64,000 bases of DNA, taken from assembly GCF_000972845.2 (NCBI RefSeq), contig NC_040013.1:4454642-4518641 (forward strand), written 5' to 3'. Below, piece after piece: positions 1 to 12,096 of this stretch. The notes under the pieces were generated by a model that worked only from the letters and a program-made list of their open reading frames with translations, made no database searches and was not told where the DNA came from. Every line of letters begins with the position of its first letter. Position 1 is the stretch's first letter. This DNA comes from Larimichthys crocea. Lineage: Eukaryota; Chordata; Actinopteri; Sciaenidae. Position numbers and translations under genes: made by a program.

Positions 1-462
1 AATGCACGACATTTTACGCAGAGGGTGTGGTTTTCTATGAATAGGACACAGTTTATCACAGTCATCAGGTCTCATTGGGGACTAATCAGTGTCAAAGGTG
101 GCTCTGGGAAACACCTCTGTTTTGTGTACAGAGACTTCCCGACGTTTGTTTGGCTTCCAAACTGTCCTCTCTGCCCTAGGAGCCATGTCTGTGTGAGTGA
201 CGAAGTTGAAGCTCGGATCATTCCCAATCCTAGCCTCCTGGCTAACAAAGTCTACAAAGTAGGCAAAGGGAGGATAGGGAACACACCTTTGTCGCTTGTA
301 AGATGCACCAACTGATGCCCACTTTTCCTGCAGACGAAATGGAAGCTTCTGTACTATTGGGTTGACACACCTTGCTGTGTCGAGGAAAGAGAGACTAGGT
401 AAGATCGCTCAACTTTGTTAGTTTAGGATAATCTCGATTTGTTATCTTTGGGAAGGAGTCGA

Positions 463-880
463 TTATTTGAACTTAACTTGGCGGGAATGGCACATATATC
501 CATCTTCATAGATGTGTGGCTGCTGCAGGATAAGCTGAGGTAATTCAGAGCCAGTACTGATTTGGTCTTTAAGGCAAGGTTTGGTTTCAGGTTGGAGATA
601 TGAAGGTGAAATGTTGCAGCTAGGGCTCGTCTTTTCTAGCTTTAAGTTGATTTCCTCCTCTGCATAGGAAAGCCGTGCTTTTGCTGCTTCTGCTCTTGCT
701 CTTGCCTTAGCTGCAGCGATGATGATGATGCGTTCGATCGTGATAAAGAGCATGAAGCTGCTGCCTCTGCCATGACGCAGCCTGGTGGTCAGTCTCCGTT
801 TAGACACTGCTCTGGAAGACTGCTGACTTTGTGTGACGATGTTGTTGTTATCTGCCAGCTTTCACTGCATTATCGTGCCC
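463..880 (-). pseudogene. gag-like / DUF1759-type retroelement fragment (putative)
   Basis: The minus strand has an open frame of about 114 codons. It contains a lysine/arginine/alanine-rich helix (AKARARAEAAKARLSYAEEE) followed by a charged stretch. In my recollection this Ala/Arg-rich helix followed by FAEEE-like residues is typical of the N-terminal gag-like region of Bel/Pao-type or related fish retroelements. A serine/arginine-rich stretch just upstream (to about 870) fits the same family. No protease, RT or integrase frame follows, so this is at best a remnant. The assignment rests on composition and motif resemblance only. Confidence 0.35.
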
Positions 881-993
881 GCTAGAAAGCCATGGTTTCA
901 CTGTGCTGTCCTCATTATCCGTGCGCTGTGCATAACTTGACAGTCAGATAAACTCCTTCCTAACATCAAGACTCTCAAGACAGTTTTTCCTTT

Positions 994-1480
994 GTCCACA
1001 GTAGGGATGCACCGAAAAATTTCGACCGAAAATGGCCCAAAAGTGCATTTCGGCTTTCGGTGAAGTGGCCGAATAGTAAGGCCGAATAGTGGCGTGACGC
1101 AATTGATGTAATCAAACAACGTGCTCGGTGATCTGGCCAGGGTTGCTGATTCTTTTCTCATTCACACACAAAAAACCCACGATGCAGGATATAGGAAAAA
1201 CACAGGCAAGAAATACATCATACACTGCTCTTTATATATATATATTTTATATATTATACTAACTGGAAATTCTACTGGAATATTTGAAGGATATTAAATA
1301 AACATTTACTTTCTTTGAAAAAACATGTCTACAAATTTATTCTAGGCTATTTATGCAATAGTAAAAAAAAAATAGTGAAAAATTTAACAACCGCATTTCA
1401 TATTCCGTATTCGGCCAACCATTTAATTTTTATTCGGTTTCGGCCGAAATTTTTTATTTCGGTGCATCCCTAGTCCACAG
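994..1480. mobile_element. hAT-type MITE with perfect 8-bp target site duplication
   Basis: The element runs from 1002 to 1472 (471 bp). It starts TAGGGATGCACCGAAA and ends with the reverse complement (TTTCGGTGCATCCCTA). The bases outside it, GTCCACAG at 994-1001 and again at 1473-1480, are an exact 8-bp direct repeat, the duplication length expected for hAT transposases. Additional CGGCCGAAAT-type sub-terminal repeats lie just inside both ends. There is no transposase frame, so it is non-autonomous. The AT-rich centre holds nothing coding. Confidence 0.92.
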
Positions 1481-3300
1481 AATTAATGACGTTGCGAGGA
1501 AAGGTGAAACTAGAACAGATATACAAAAAATATAATCAACACTGTGCTAGCTTTTAACAACACAAAATCCTCAATGTAAATGTATCAACTCAATCTTCAG
1601 TGCAAATTAATCCACTTGTTTCCCTTTTAACTGTTTTTAACTGTGACAGGATTCATGTATTTATTACATTTTTAACTTGAAACATCATTCCTGCTCATAA
1701 ATTGTAACTATGCTCTCATGAACTTGCAAAAACTCAGATAATAATCTGCAATTGTAGATAACGATAAAGCAAATTAGTACATACCCATGATGCTACCAAA
1801 GGCATGAGATGTGTGCAGAATGACTGAATGACTGACTCTGATTAAACAAAACAACAGCTCTCAACAGCTCTCTCTTGCTTACTTCCTGGTAACTAGTTCC
1901 ATGACACAACTCACTTTCTTAAAGTGCCCACAGCCAAAAAACACACATGAGCAAACGAGACTTATAACATTAACTAAACAATATGCTAGATCTAGTTCCA
2001 TAGTTAATGCACGAGAGTGGTATTGATCTTCTTATCTAACTCTGACAGGAAAAGTGAGTAAGCATGTATTTCCTAAACAACTTAAATGTTTTTTAATGTT
2101 TTTATACCTCGCACTAGGCAATTTTTTTTTTGCTTCTCGTTTAAAATGTAAAAACAAAATAATTTTAATGTCAAGCCAGATTATGAGTAGCTTTATATTT
2201 ATATAAAATGATAAATTAAAGGGTGGGTGTGGGGGGATATGTATAGTGCCATCTAGTGGTGGAGCAAACCCTTTACAATCAGTCAAAACTTTTCAAACTA
2301 CGGTGGCAGAGGTGTGACATGATCTGGCTCTGTAAAAGAGGATCGGCTGTGCCTGTAGATATAAAAGGCTCATTGCAAGGTAATCTCTTTAATCCGATAC
2401 CTGCTTCAGAATCTGTCGGGCAGGGGACCAAGATTTTGGCATCTGATGCGTTCTTGTTTCAGTTTGTAGTCTGAGTAGTATTGATCAGTCACTTTTGAGA
2501 CGGGCTTTGATTTCATGCAGGAAAAAGTTTGTGTGGAGAGCAAAAGAGATAGGACACACTGGCTGAAATGCAATCTGGGAACCCGACAGCTATCGTCTGA
2601 CGATGATTTAGCTTTTTTTTTTTGCAAATTATCAGCAATCTGTTTATAGAGATTAGCTGAAATGTGTCTTTTTCATCATTCCTGTGTATCAAGTTGCTAA
2701 TCCAACTGCAGAGAAAGTTATATATATATCCTGATTTTTGAGTATGTCAGAAACCCAGAAACATTGGCCGACGGCCACAGAGGCTCGATCATCGTCAGGC
2801 GATACCTGATGTGTTCCAAAATGTATTCAAAGGTAACAAAAACAGAACGATTCTTCTTAACATACATGAATATTATATTCCATTTCTGCTATATTCTTTG
2901 AATAGAGTCCCCTAAATCCGACACACTGGACCTTTAAGTCGCTCAGCTGGGTTCCTGTGTGACATCATCATGTACCGCTCCTCCACCAATGCAGATTTTG
3001 TCCTGGATCGCTCCCTCTGACTTTGACGCATCGAATTAATTTCATTTTGAATGTTCTGTCCTTTGACTGCAGAACTATGTCTCGGTAGCGTGCAAACTCT
3101 GCCACGTTGACAGACGCGAGATTAATCTTGTCTGCGCAGATTAACGACATTTGTAACGTGGATGATCCTTAACTCAACGTAGATTAGACGGGGACTCGTA
3201 AAAGTAGTGCGGCCGTGTTGACGATTTCAGGATTTTGTTAAGCTGCTTTTATGTGAGATAACATTTCGAGTTCATCTGAGTTGCCCTCTTCTCTACTGCG
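1481..3300. other. intergenic, no gene seen
   Basis: AT-rich sequence with only short chance open frames. At 2908-2940 it contains a lone MITE end with the CACACTGGACCTTTAA motif that also terminates the element at 12330-12690. Confidence 0.6.
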
Positions 3301-3400
<100 letters not shown>

Positions 3401-6400
3401 AAACACTAACACAAAGACAGGCTGAGAGGGTGAAGGCGTTCATTATGCAGTCTCCTCAGGTCTCTTGCCCCTCCTCTCCTCCTCACCACACTATTAACCA
3501 CTGGCTGACCTTTTCCTCTACACCCCATAAACCTGTGCTCCACGCTGGACGTACAGCTGTTTAACATGTCTGATGGATTATTATGTATCTGGGTAGCTCC
3601 TGTGCTGGCATAGTGCGGCAGAAAGACAAAAAGAAAAAACCAACAACCCTGCATTCAAGCAGCCATCATAAGGCACCACCAGAGAGCTTCTCCCACCCAC
3701 TCAAGTGGAGGAAGGAGGTAGAAGTAGGGGGTGGAGGGGAGGGATGGCTGTCCCTCTAAGGTAATAATGAAAGTGCGAGTTACATGTTTATCCACAGGAG
3801 GATTGCAGGAGCTCATTACACCGTCATCATTTCACATTAAGGGAAAGATTAAGTTACCTGAGCTTAAAATATTAAGTGTCCCCGCAGCACTAAAATATTA
3901 AACAAACTGTGTTCGAATGAAGTCGAGGAAACTAAGCTTGATGGATTTACTGTGAGACAAGTTCTGTCATCCATTCAGTCTTCTCCTCTTGTTTATTCTC
4001 TCAGCTGTAAAGGAGCTCCGGGTCACTTCTACAGGCGATTAAGTGGCAGACGTTTACGTCGGTGCCATTATTAAGATGTAGATGTGACATTTGTGGCTGC
4101 TCAGTCTTTATTATCACACTGAGAATGAGAGTTACTATGTGACTAATCATCACACTTGTCCTTTTTTTTTCTTCATTTGTTCAAACTAGAAAAGAGAGTT
4201 GAAGCAATTAAATGCTCAGTGGAAAAAAAAAAGATTTCCAATTTCCAAACTCGCACCTTATAATCACAAGACTACAACTACAAATTTGGAGATTAAAGTG
4301 ACAGAAATTAAAGCTGACAAGCCTTTTTAACATCAGGCTCCTAATAAAACACCTGTTGGTTTCACTAAATCACAGTTTGAGTTTGAGGAGGACTCATTTG
4401 GGATGCATATAGATTTAAGTGCAGCACTGATCTGTTTAATATTCACCCAGAGTAACACACATCTATCCACTCTGAGTGTCCAGGCGTCTGCCAAGGGGGT
4501 GATCCTAAAACAGTGAGCAGCTCCATAATGAAGTAGCTGTAGGTTGGATGCCTTGCTCAGGGGTAACTTTATTTATAAAATGTCACATGTTCCCGTCACA
4601 AGCATGTTTCTCCTCCACTGAGTCGACTACTAATTGTTATTGGCTGTTCTTCAGACAGACGCTCTACAATGTGTTGAAGAGGCTGCTGGGGCAGGAATCC
4701 ACATTAATGTGGGTGAGGACAGCTCCAGATGTGCTGCATCTCTCTATCTGCATGCAGTTTCTTTTAATTAGTCTGGAGTAAACATCCATTCAGGCTGAAA
4801 TGTAATCTTCTTTAGTGGTGTGCTAGGTAATTCCCAGCTCTATAAGATGAGCCACTTTAGGTGATACCTGACACAAAGTGATATCCACCCAGACAGAGAG
4901 AGAGAGAGATAGAGTGACTTATGGGCACTTGGTGGTGGTCGAAACCTCATCATGTTCAAGATTTAGATTTAAGAGACTGAGCTATTTATAGATCAGTCTT
5001 AGAGATTGGAACAACTGAAGATATTCAGACGAGATAAATCACATGATTTATTACTTTAAAATTATAAGATGCGGTGAAATTAAAATATAAATTAAATCAA
5101 GATTATTTCTGGCTACTTTTGTGCAATTTCTAATGAGCTGGCACTTCATTAGAAGGTCGCTCAAGTGGTCAGAAACAATAAAAACGCACCGAGCGTGGAC
5201 AGCAAACGCACCAACTGGACGATAATTAATATCAAGAGAGGAAAAAAAACTTTAAATTCTTCAATTAAATTTTCTTCCACTCACCGAAGTTTGATCCCCG
5301 CGTCCTGACAGCTCTGCCCGTGCCACATTTGGAGACGGTTGCCTTGACACGCGCGGTGAATGGAAAAGCCAAGTTGCGCTCAACCGCGCAGAGCGAGAGA
5401 GCCCCTCACATCTGCCGAGTATAAAACGCCCGATGTTCAGGTGCTCCAAGTCTCTTCAGATGATGATGAGTACCAAATGACTCACTGTTTTCTCCTCGAA
5501 CCACTTCTCTCCCCATCTCACAACCCCCTCCTCCTCTCCCCTTCTCCGCATATCCCCACCACCACCCGCCATCCAACCGTCCTCATCCTCACATCACCCC
5601 CCCTACAGCATCACTCCCCCTGTGCGTCATCACAACCGGTCACTGTCACTGCCAAAATGACTTTTCATTCAGAAATGTCTCATTAACCAGCGTCACCTAC
5701 CTTTGGCAAATGTCAAACTGCAAGAGGAGGAAGGGGGTGGAAAAGTTTTTATTATCATTTTAGTGATGCTGTAAATCACAGTGTAACATTCAGGGGACCA
5801 GAACTGGATACTGTACTTAAAGTGTGTTATATGACAGCCTACATAATCTGAATTTATACTATGACAATAGCAGATTCCTTTTACGCAGATTCAGTAAAAA
5901 TAAAGCACATTACCGCAGCTGGAATTACGCATACATGCTTTAATAAACACTCATGAATGGCTCACTACACTATAGTTTTTTATTTATGACTAAATGTATC
6001 TTAAGTCTTAAATAAGTTGTGATCTGATAAATCATATTTTTAAACAACATACTTTTTTTTAGCATGGTACACAATTCTTAACAGTAACATATATTATATA
6101 TACTTATTTCATAAACCTTTACCAGTGTAATTTGGTTGTAGTGATACATCATTAAAATAGTATACAGTGTGATTTTCTTCTACATCCTTCTTAATTATAA
6201 AGTTATCACCGCCTTGTTCTCTAAGCTTTTGTCTTTTTGCCCTTGTACTATTAGTATTTTAGTATTTTTTTTAATACACACTATACTGTATACTTATCTC
6301 TTTACATGTAACATGTATTGTAAGCATAAATGCTTTGATATGAATAGTAAAGATGATGAATATAGTTTTATCATGTCTCCGAGTGTCTTTTTCTGTCACG

Positions 6401-8260
6401 TGAATTAAGAGCTAATACACACATAAGCACTACATATGCAGGATATACTGTATATGCAGCCAATAAGAGTCTTTAGTCTTTTCTTTATCTGTTGCACAAC
6501 TCAGTCAATACACATGTTAATGTCTCAGGCTAAGCAGTCAATTGTAATTTATCTGGCATTGCAATTTCATCAGAGACGTATTCATTGCCTGTAGTTGGAC
6601 TTTTCATTTTCTGTTTTTTCTAATTAAGCTATGATGAAGAGATGAAGCAGAAACAGACGCACTAACACACCCACAAGAACACATGAATAGAAACAGTGCA
6701 TTGATTTGGTTTTGAACTGATTTTTTTTTCTCTCCTCCCCACTGCTGACAAATCCTCTGTTGATACAGTTGCTATATTCTTTGTTTTTCAGTCGGGTCCA
6801 GATATGAATGCTTTACCTGGGGCTGTGTTAAGCTCATCTGTGAAGCCAACCATCCAAAGTACAGCTCTTCGGCTAAATCAATGTTGAGACTTTCATCGTG
6901 TGACGCTCTGTATCATCGTGCCTGCTGTTATAGCCTGGCTACGTATCCTCTACTCCTGTCATGTCAAATGTGAAATTGCAGGCTCACTTCTGAACTCTCT
7001 GCGAAAGACAGCGTTCTGTTTTGTGTGCAGAACACATTGATCATTTTGTAAAAGCAAATATCAAAAATGGTGCGTCTTTGGAATTGAACAAACAATTTTC
7101 ACAGCAATTCAGGTTACAATTATCATAACATTTACAGAGAATATGTCTCATTATTGTGCATGCATAAACGTCTTGCAGTGACACAGACGGAGCACTTTCT
7201 AAATAAGTATTTACTGCAATGATTACACATCAATTGTTGTGTAATTATATTTGCAAGCCAATGAAACAGTCCAATCATTTACAAAATAAAGAGGCAGTGA
7301 AATGATGCTCATATGTTTCCTTTGTGCTATTTGGCTGTGTATTTGCATCTTGTTACGGTCTATCGTGCAATCTAAGACCTGTTGGAAAAGCAATTACCTG
7401 TCTGAGCCGCACATGCAGTGAGGCGGGCTGCTGAGTTTGAAAGATACTGAAATCAATATCTCTGCACTGGAAGAAACATTTCCTGTCACGGAGGCAGCAA
7501 ACCAGAGCCAAGCATTCGCACTAATGTTGGCATTTACAGTGACATTCACCTTCACTGCAGATCAACAGATTTCCATCCTCTTGCTTCAAAATCCTAAAAA
7601 AAGAAAAGACTGGCACAGATTTCAGCCATCAGAGCAAGTGAATGCAAACAGCTAATGTAATGCTGCAAGGCACTGATTTGTTTGTGTAACTGTGAAATTG
7701 CTTTTATAAGAAAACTGATATAAAATGCCTCCCATTTGACATGCAAATTCAAAAACGGAAACAGCTACTTCATGTGTATTGTTTTAATCATATCCTTGAA
7801 GCCACTGAATAACTGTGGTTGGGCTTTTTTTTATTTTTATTTTTATAAACTGAAGGAAGAAATTAAACTGACAACGGTGATAAACTTCGTCATCATTGAT
7901 GAAGCTCCTTATGCAGAGCGTCCTGCAGCAGTCAGCTGTCCACCCACGCACAAACACAGCTAACCTGAGCCTGGCAACTGAAATGCAGATTAAAGAGAAA
8001 GAAAAAGAGAGTGGAAACAGAAATACATGTAACTGTAACTTGTACAACTTAAAGTACAGATAGCTATAATATTATTGCCTGATATCAAACAGAACTGTCA
8101 ACTTGTTGCATTCAGTTTTTAGATAATCACTCAACGCACTTGGGTGGGCGGATTCGAATGTCTGGACTGAGGCAAATAACATTATCATGTACTAGACAAA
8201 CTGAACCTTTGACCTGATGATAGCGTTAGATGAAAAAAATCAAGAGATCATCAGAAGTGT
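3401..8260. other. intergenic, no gene seen
   Basis: No coding exon is supported. The only compositional change is a short CpG-richer patch at about 5260-5470, with a TATAAA-like motif at about 5420 (GAGTATAAAACGCC). It could be an unannotated promoter, but no downstream exon is convincing. Confidence 0.5.
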
Positions 8261-8267
8261 TGAAATT

Positions 8268-9240
8268 TAGCCTGAGGAGACCATGAATGTTTACACCAGA
8301 CTTCAACAATCCAACGTATAATGTCGAATCTTTTCACTTGAAACTACAAATGTCAACATCACAGTGTTGCTAGAGGAAAGGTGAAAGGATCTTCAAAGTC
8401 TTTAGGATTCAACATCTGGGAACCATGAATACCACATTTTCTCCCAATCAATTTAGAAGATGTTGAGATATTTCACAGGATAAGTGAAAATGTTGCAGCA
8501 TTAGACAAAAAGTTTGAGGATCACCTAAGTCAGTGGGATTCATCCTCTGGGGACCATGCAAAATGTTATGCCAATCCATCCAATAGTTGTTGTGGCATTT
8601 AACTTAAAACCACAAATGTCAACATCATGGTGGTGCAAGAGTAAAGGCAAGGTATAATGTCAAGTCTTTACGATTCATCATCTGGCAACCATGAATGTCA
8701 AATTTTGTCCCAATTAGTTTAGAAGATGTTGAGATATTTCACAGGATAACTGAAAACATTGGTAACTTTTACAGGAAAAGTCAGAGGGTCACCAAAGTTA
8801 GTGGGATGCATCATCTGGGGACCATGCAAAATGTTGCCAATCCATCCAATAGTTGTTGAGACATTTGACTTAAAACCACAACTGTCAACATCACAGTGGT
8901 GCAAGAGGAAAAGTCAAGGGATTACCAGAAGTGTTCAAATTTATCCTGAGGGGAACATGAATATCTGCATCACTTCATCATTTCATGACAATCCAACATT
9001 TCACTTGAAACTATTAATGGTAACATTGCAGTGTTTAGGATTCATCATCTGAAAATATCTGTACCAAATGTTGTACCAGACGTTGAGATATTTCACTGGA
9101 TAAGTGGAAACTTTAGCTGGAGGCAATAGTGGAAAAAGTAAGGGGGTCTGTGGGATTTATCCTCTGAGGACCATCCAAACCTTCAGGCCAATCGATACAG
9201 TAATTGTTGAGATAGTTCAGCGTGTACCAAAGCAGAGAAC
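8268..9240. repeat. ~130-bp-period degenerate tandem array
   Basis: The motif GGATTCATCATCTGGGGACC or close variants recurs near 8268, 8406, 8538, 8672, 8808, 8942, 9041 and 9160. Each is followed by ACCATGAATGT or ACCATGCAAAATG and then a CCAATCCATCCAATAGTTGT-type block. Alternate units resemble each other more, suggesting a 265-270-bp higher-order dimer. I know such arrays as internal parts of teleost DNA transposons, but I see no termini here. Confidence 0.8.
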
Positions 9241-11870
9241 TGACTGACCGACATTGCCATCCATTGAGTCATGCCTCCAGTGTGGCTAATAATAAAAACA
9301 GAATGAACCCCCTTGATACATCTGTAACCATATTCCACCTACATACATTACATTACTGTTCATCATACTGTACACTCATATGGGAACAAATATAAGCAAA
9401 GCACAACACAAGAAATCATCTCAGCCACCTGTTTCCTCCACATGTGTCTCGACGATCTTAAAAGAATTGTATTAGCCTGAGCAAACTTATTTCAAATATT
9501 GAAAAGCTTGTTTCTCAGTAGCACCTGTGCACCACCCACATGCTGCATTTGATAATTCCCGAATCCTTGTGGGTTTAACAGTAAAAATGGAGAGCCATGG
9601 GGGAGATTGCACAATGTTCAAGTGGTATAATGGTTCAAGCCTTTTATTGGGCTCCAGTCGTGGTGCTATCTGCAATTGCTGCAATGAAGACAGACCTAAT
9701 TATCTCAGCAGACAGAAATGCACTCTGAACAGGACTCTAATTATGGCCTAAATGCTGCTCTCTTACTGTTCAGTGTCATACCCAGGGGTTATAAGAGGAG
9801 GGACTGCTGCTGTCTTCTCAGCTCACAAACTTACAAACACACACATATACACACATACACCCTGAGGGCGCAGTGTGCCCAGCTGTCCTGATGCTCTTCT
9901 GTGCAAGCATTAGGGTCTCGTGGCAGGGATTATCCAACATGACAACATACTCTGCCCCCCCTCTGACCGGTGACAGTCTTGCCTATCATCTGATTAATTA
10001 ATCACATCTCCAGATGTCACTTGAGCAGCATTGTTATTTATAGGGTGAAGAAAGTTGCACCAATATTTTACAGGAAAATCACAGTGAAACCCTAAAACAT
10101 ACACGTATTACAGCAAAAATAAAAAAGACAAGTAATGTCTGAAAGCACTGATAGATTGCTCCATTAGTGGTCACATTCATTTTGAATTCATGAATGTAAA
10201 ATAATTGCTGATTTATCTGCTGTTGTAGATTGTTTCAAGGCTGAGGGCACGGATAAATTAAAATCCACATTTCTAAATTCAGACTGAGGAAGGATAAGCG
10301 GCTTTTGCTGTGACCTTGATTATAGGTGTTGAACATTCAAGTGATGAGACGGGACAGATAAGAGGGAAGTCTACAAAAGAATATACGCCGATGACGCAGT
10401 GTTGGTGTCGACTAATGAGTGCAGCCAACATGCGGTCACACAGCTCAGACAGATATGGGTTTGAGATATGAGGAATCTGGCATTATTAATAAAGCAAAGG
10501 GCAAAGTTTGCCTCCGTTATTGTCAATAACTGACACGGATGATGATGGCAGCGTGCACATGCAAAATGTCTGCACAATCAGTTATGTCTGGTGGTTTTCC
10601 TGCACAGAAATGTCCAATACTGATGCATTTTAAAGTGGCCAGTGAAACAAAACAAAAAAAAATACCTTTATTTAATCCCCCTATAACAAGAATGAAATCC
10701 AGTTGTATCCAGGGTAGATTTACGGAGATTATGTCCTGCAGAGGCTTGGATATATTTCTAAATATGAGTCAGAAAATTGAACAAGGACAGAGAACACACA
10801 GTGATATTACATGCAGAGAAAAACAACAAGAACATGAAACACAAACAAATGATTTTAAGGCTTATAGCCCCTCAGAGAGCAACAGTATGGCCTTAAACTA
10901 CAACAAAGTGACTCGCAGTCAAGGTCACTGAGCATACTAATGACTGTCTGTCGAGACCTTGCAAATGTGCACTTTAAAAGCAAGAGCGTATTATCAATGC
11001 AACGAGAGCGTCTAATATGCAGTTATTTCATTATGACTGCTCTTGAATGGAGCAGTATGTTTCTTTGTAACCTGTGGACATTCATCCCCGACTGTATCAT
11101 GCACTGCCAGCAAAGCTATACAGTCACAATGATGCACTGTATAGCTCCAGGCAGCTATCTGAGTCCTGCCTACAGGAGAGTCTATATTTGTCTATGTGAC
11201 AGTCCAATTTCCCACAGACCAGCAGGGGAATGTGGAAACACAATTTGAAAAGAAAGAGCTGGAAAAAATAAAAAAGACAGTAGCTACCGTGAGAGGTTTA
11301 ATTATTCATTTCAAGGGAATTGCCAGTAAATGTTATTTTGTGTGTGTGTTGTGTATTTCATGGTCAGTTATTAATGAAGCAGGTTAGGGGGTGCGCATGA
11401 CGCAGAGAGATGACAATATCTGGCAGAGATAGCGGTGGCAACAATTGAAGCTGGGGATCAAGGAGACTTATTAAAGTGTCATTAATTTGGAAATAATCAT
11501 TTTTTTCCTGCACGGATAGGAAGTAAACATTTTTGTGTGAGACGAAATTGAATAATAAAAAAATAATACAATCTGCAGCCTAGGCAGAAACTTTATCTGT
11601 TGGGAACACAGTGTGATTATAAAGCTGGCCTCAGGAAATGAACATCCACCCACAGGCATGAGCGCTCACAGTCCACCTGGTCATTTTAATTAAGACTCAT
11701 ACAGCCCTCATGTGGTGGAAATGAAGCGGTGCAAGCCTTTAAACTGAAAACAATTCATCTAAATAAAGCAGACTTGATTAGTTTGAATGTGCATAATCCA
11801 TATAAAGCATATTTTTAATGGTACATCTCACTTATAACGCTTTAAAATGTGTGTTTGAGCTTTCGGCGTC
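9241..11870. other. intergenic upstream of tmem230, no gene seen
   Basis: Only short, compositionally random open frames. The 3' end becomes CpG-richer from about 11860 (GTGACGACGTGCGTAAACACGG), which fits the proximal promoter and 5'UTR of tmem230. Confidence 0.5.
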
Positions 11871-12096
11871 AGAGGAAGTCGCTCCGTTGTGCGCATGTGA
11901 CGACGTGCGTAAACACGGAAGAGGATACCAAACAAGACAGCGCCTCCCCTGTTAATCTCTCGGTTTTGTGAAATACTAACGGTCTCCCGGCTGATGTGGT
12001 GTCATATTTAACGTGACCTTTAGCCCGTGGAGTGATCCGGGTGATGGCTGCCGTGTAGCAGAGCTGCCTTCATTGAAAAACGCTGAAAAAAACAAA

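Noticed and set aside
12013..12096. In-frame N-terminal extension of tmem230
   Set aside because: The open stretch upstream begins at GTG, with no ATG before 12097, and the family N-terminus starts at MPARN.
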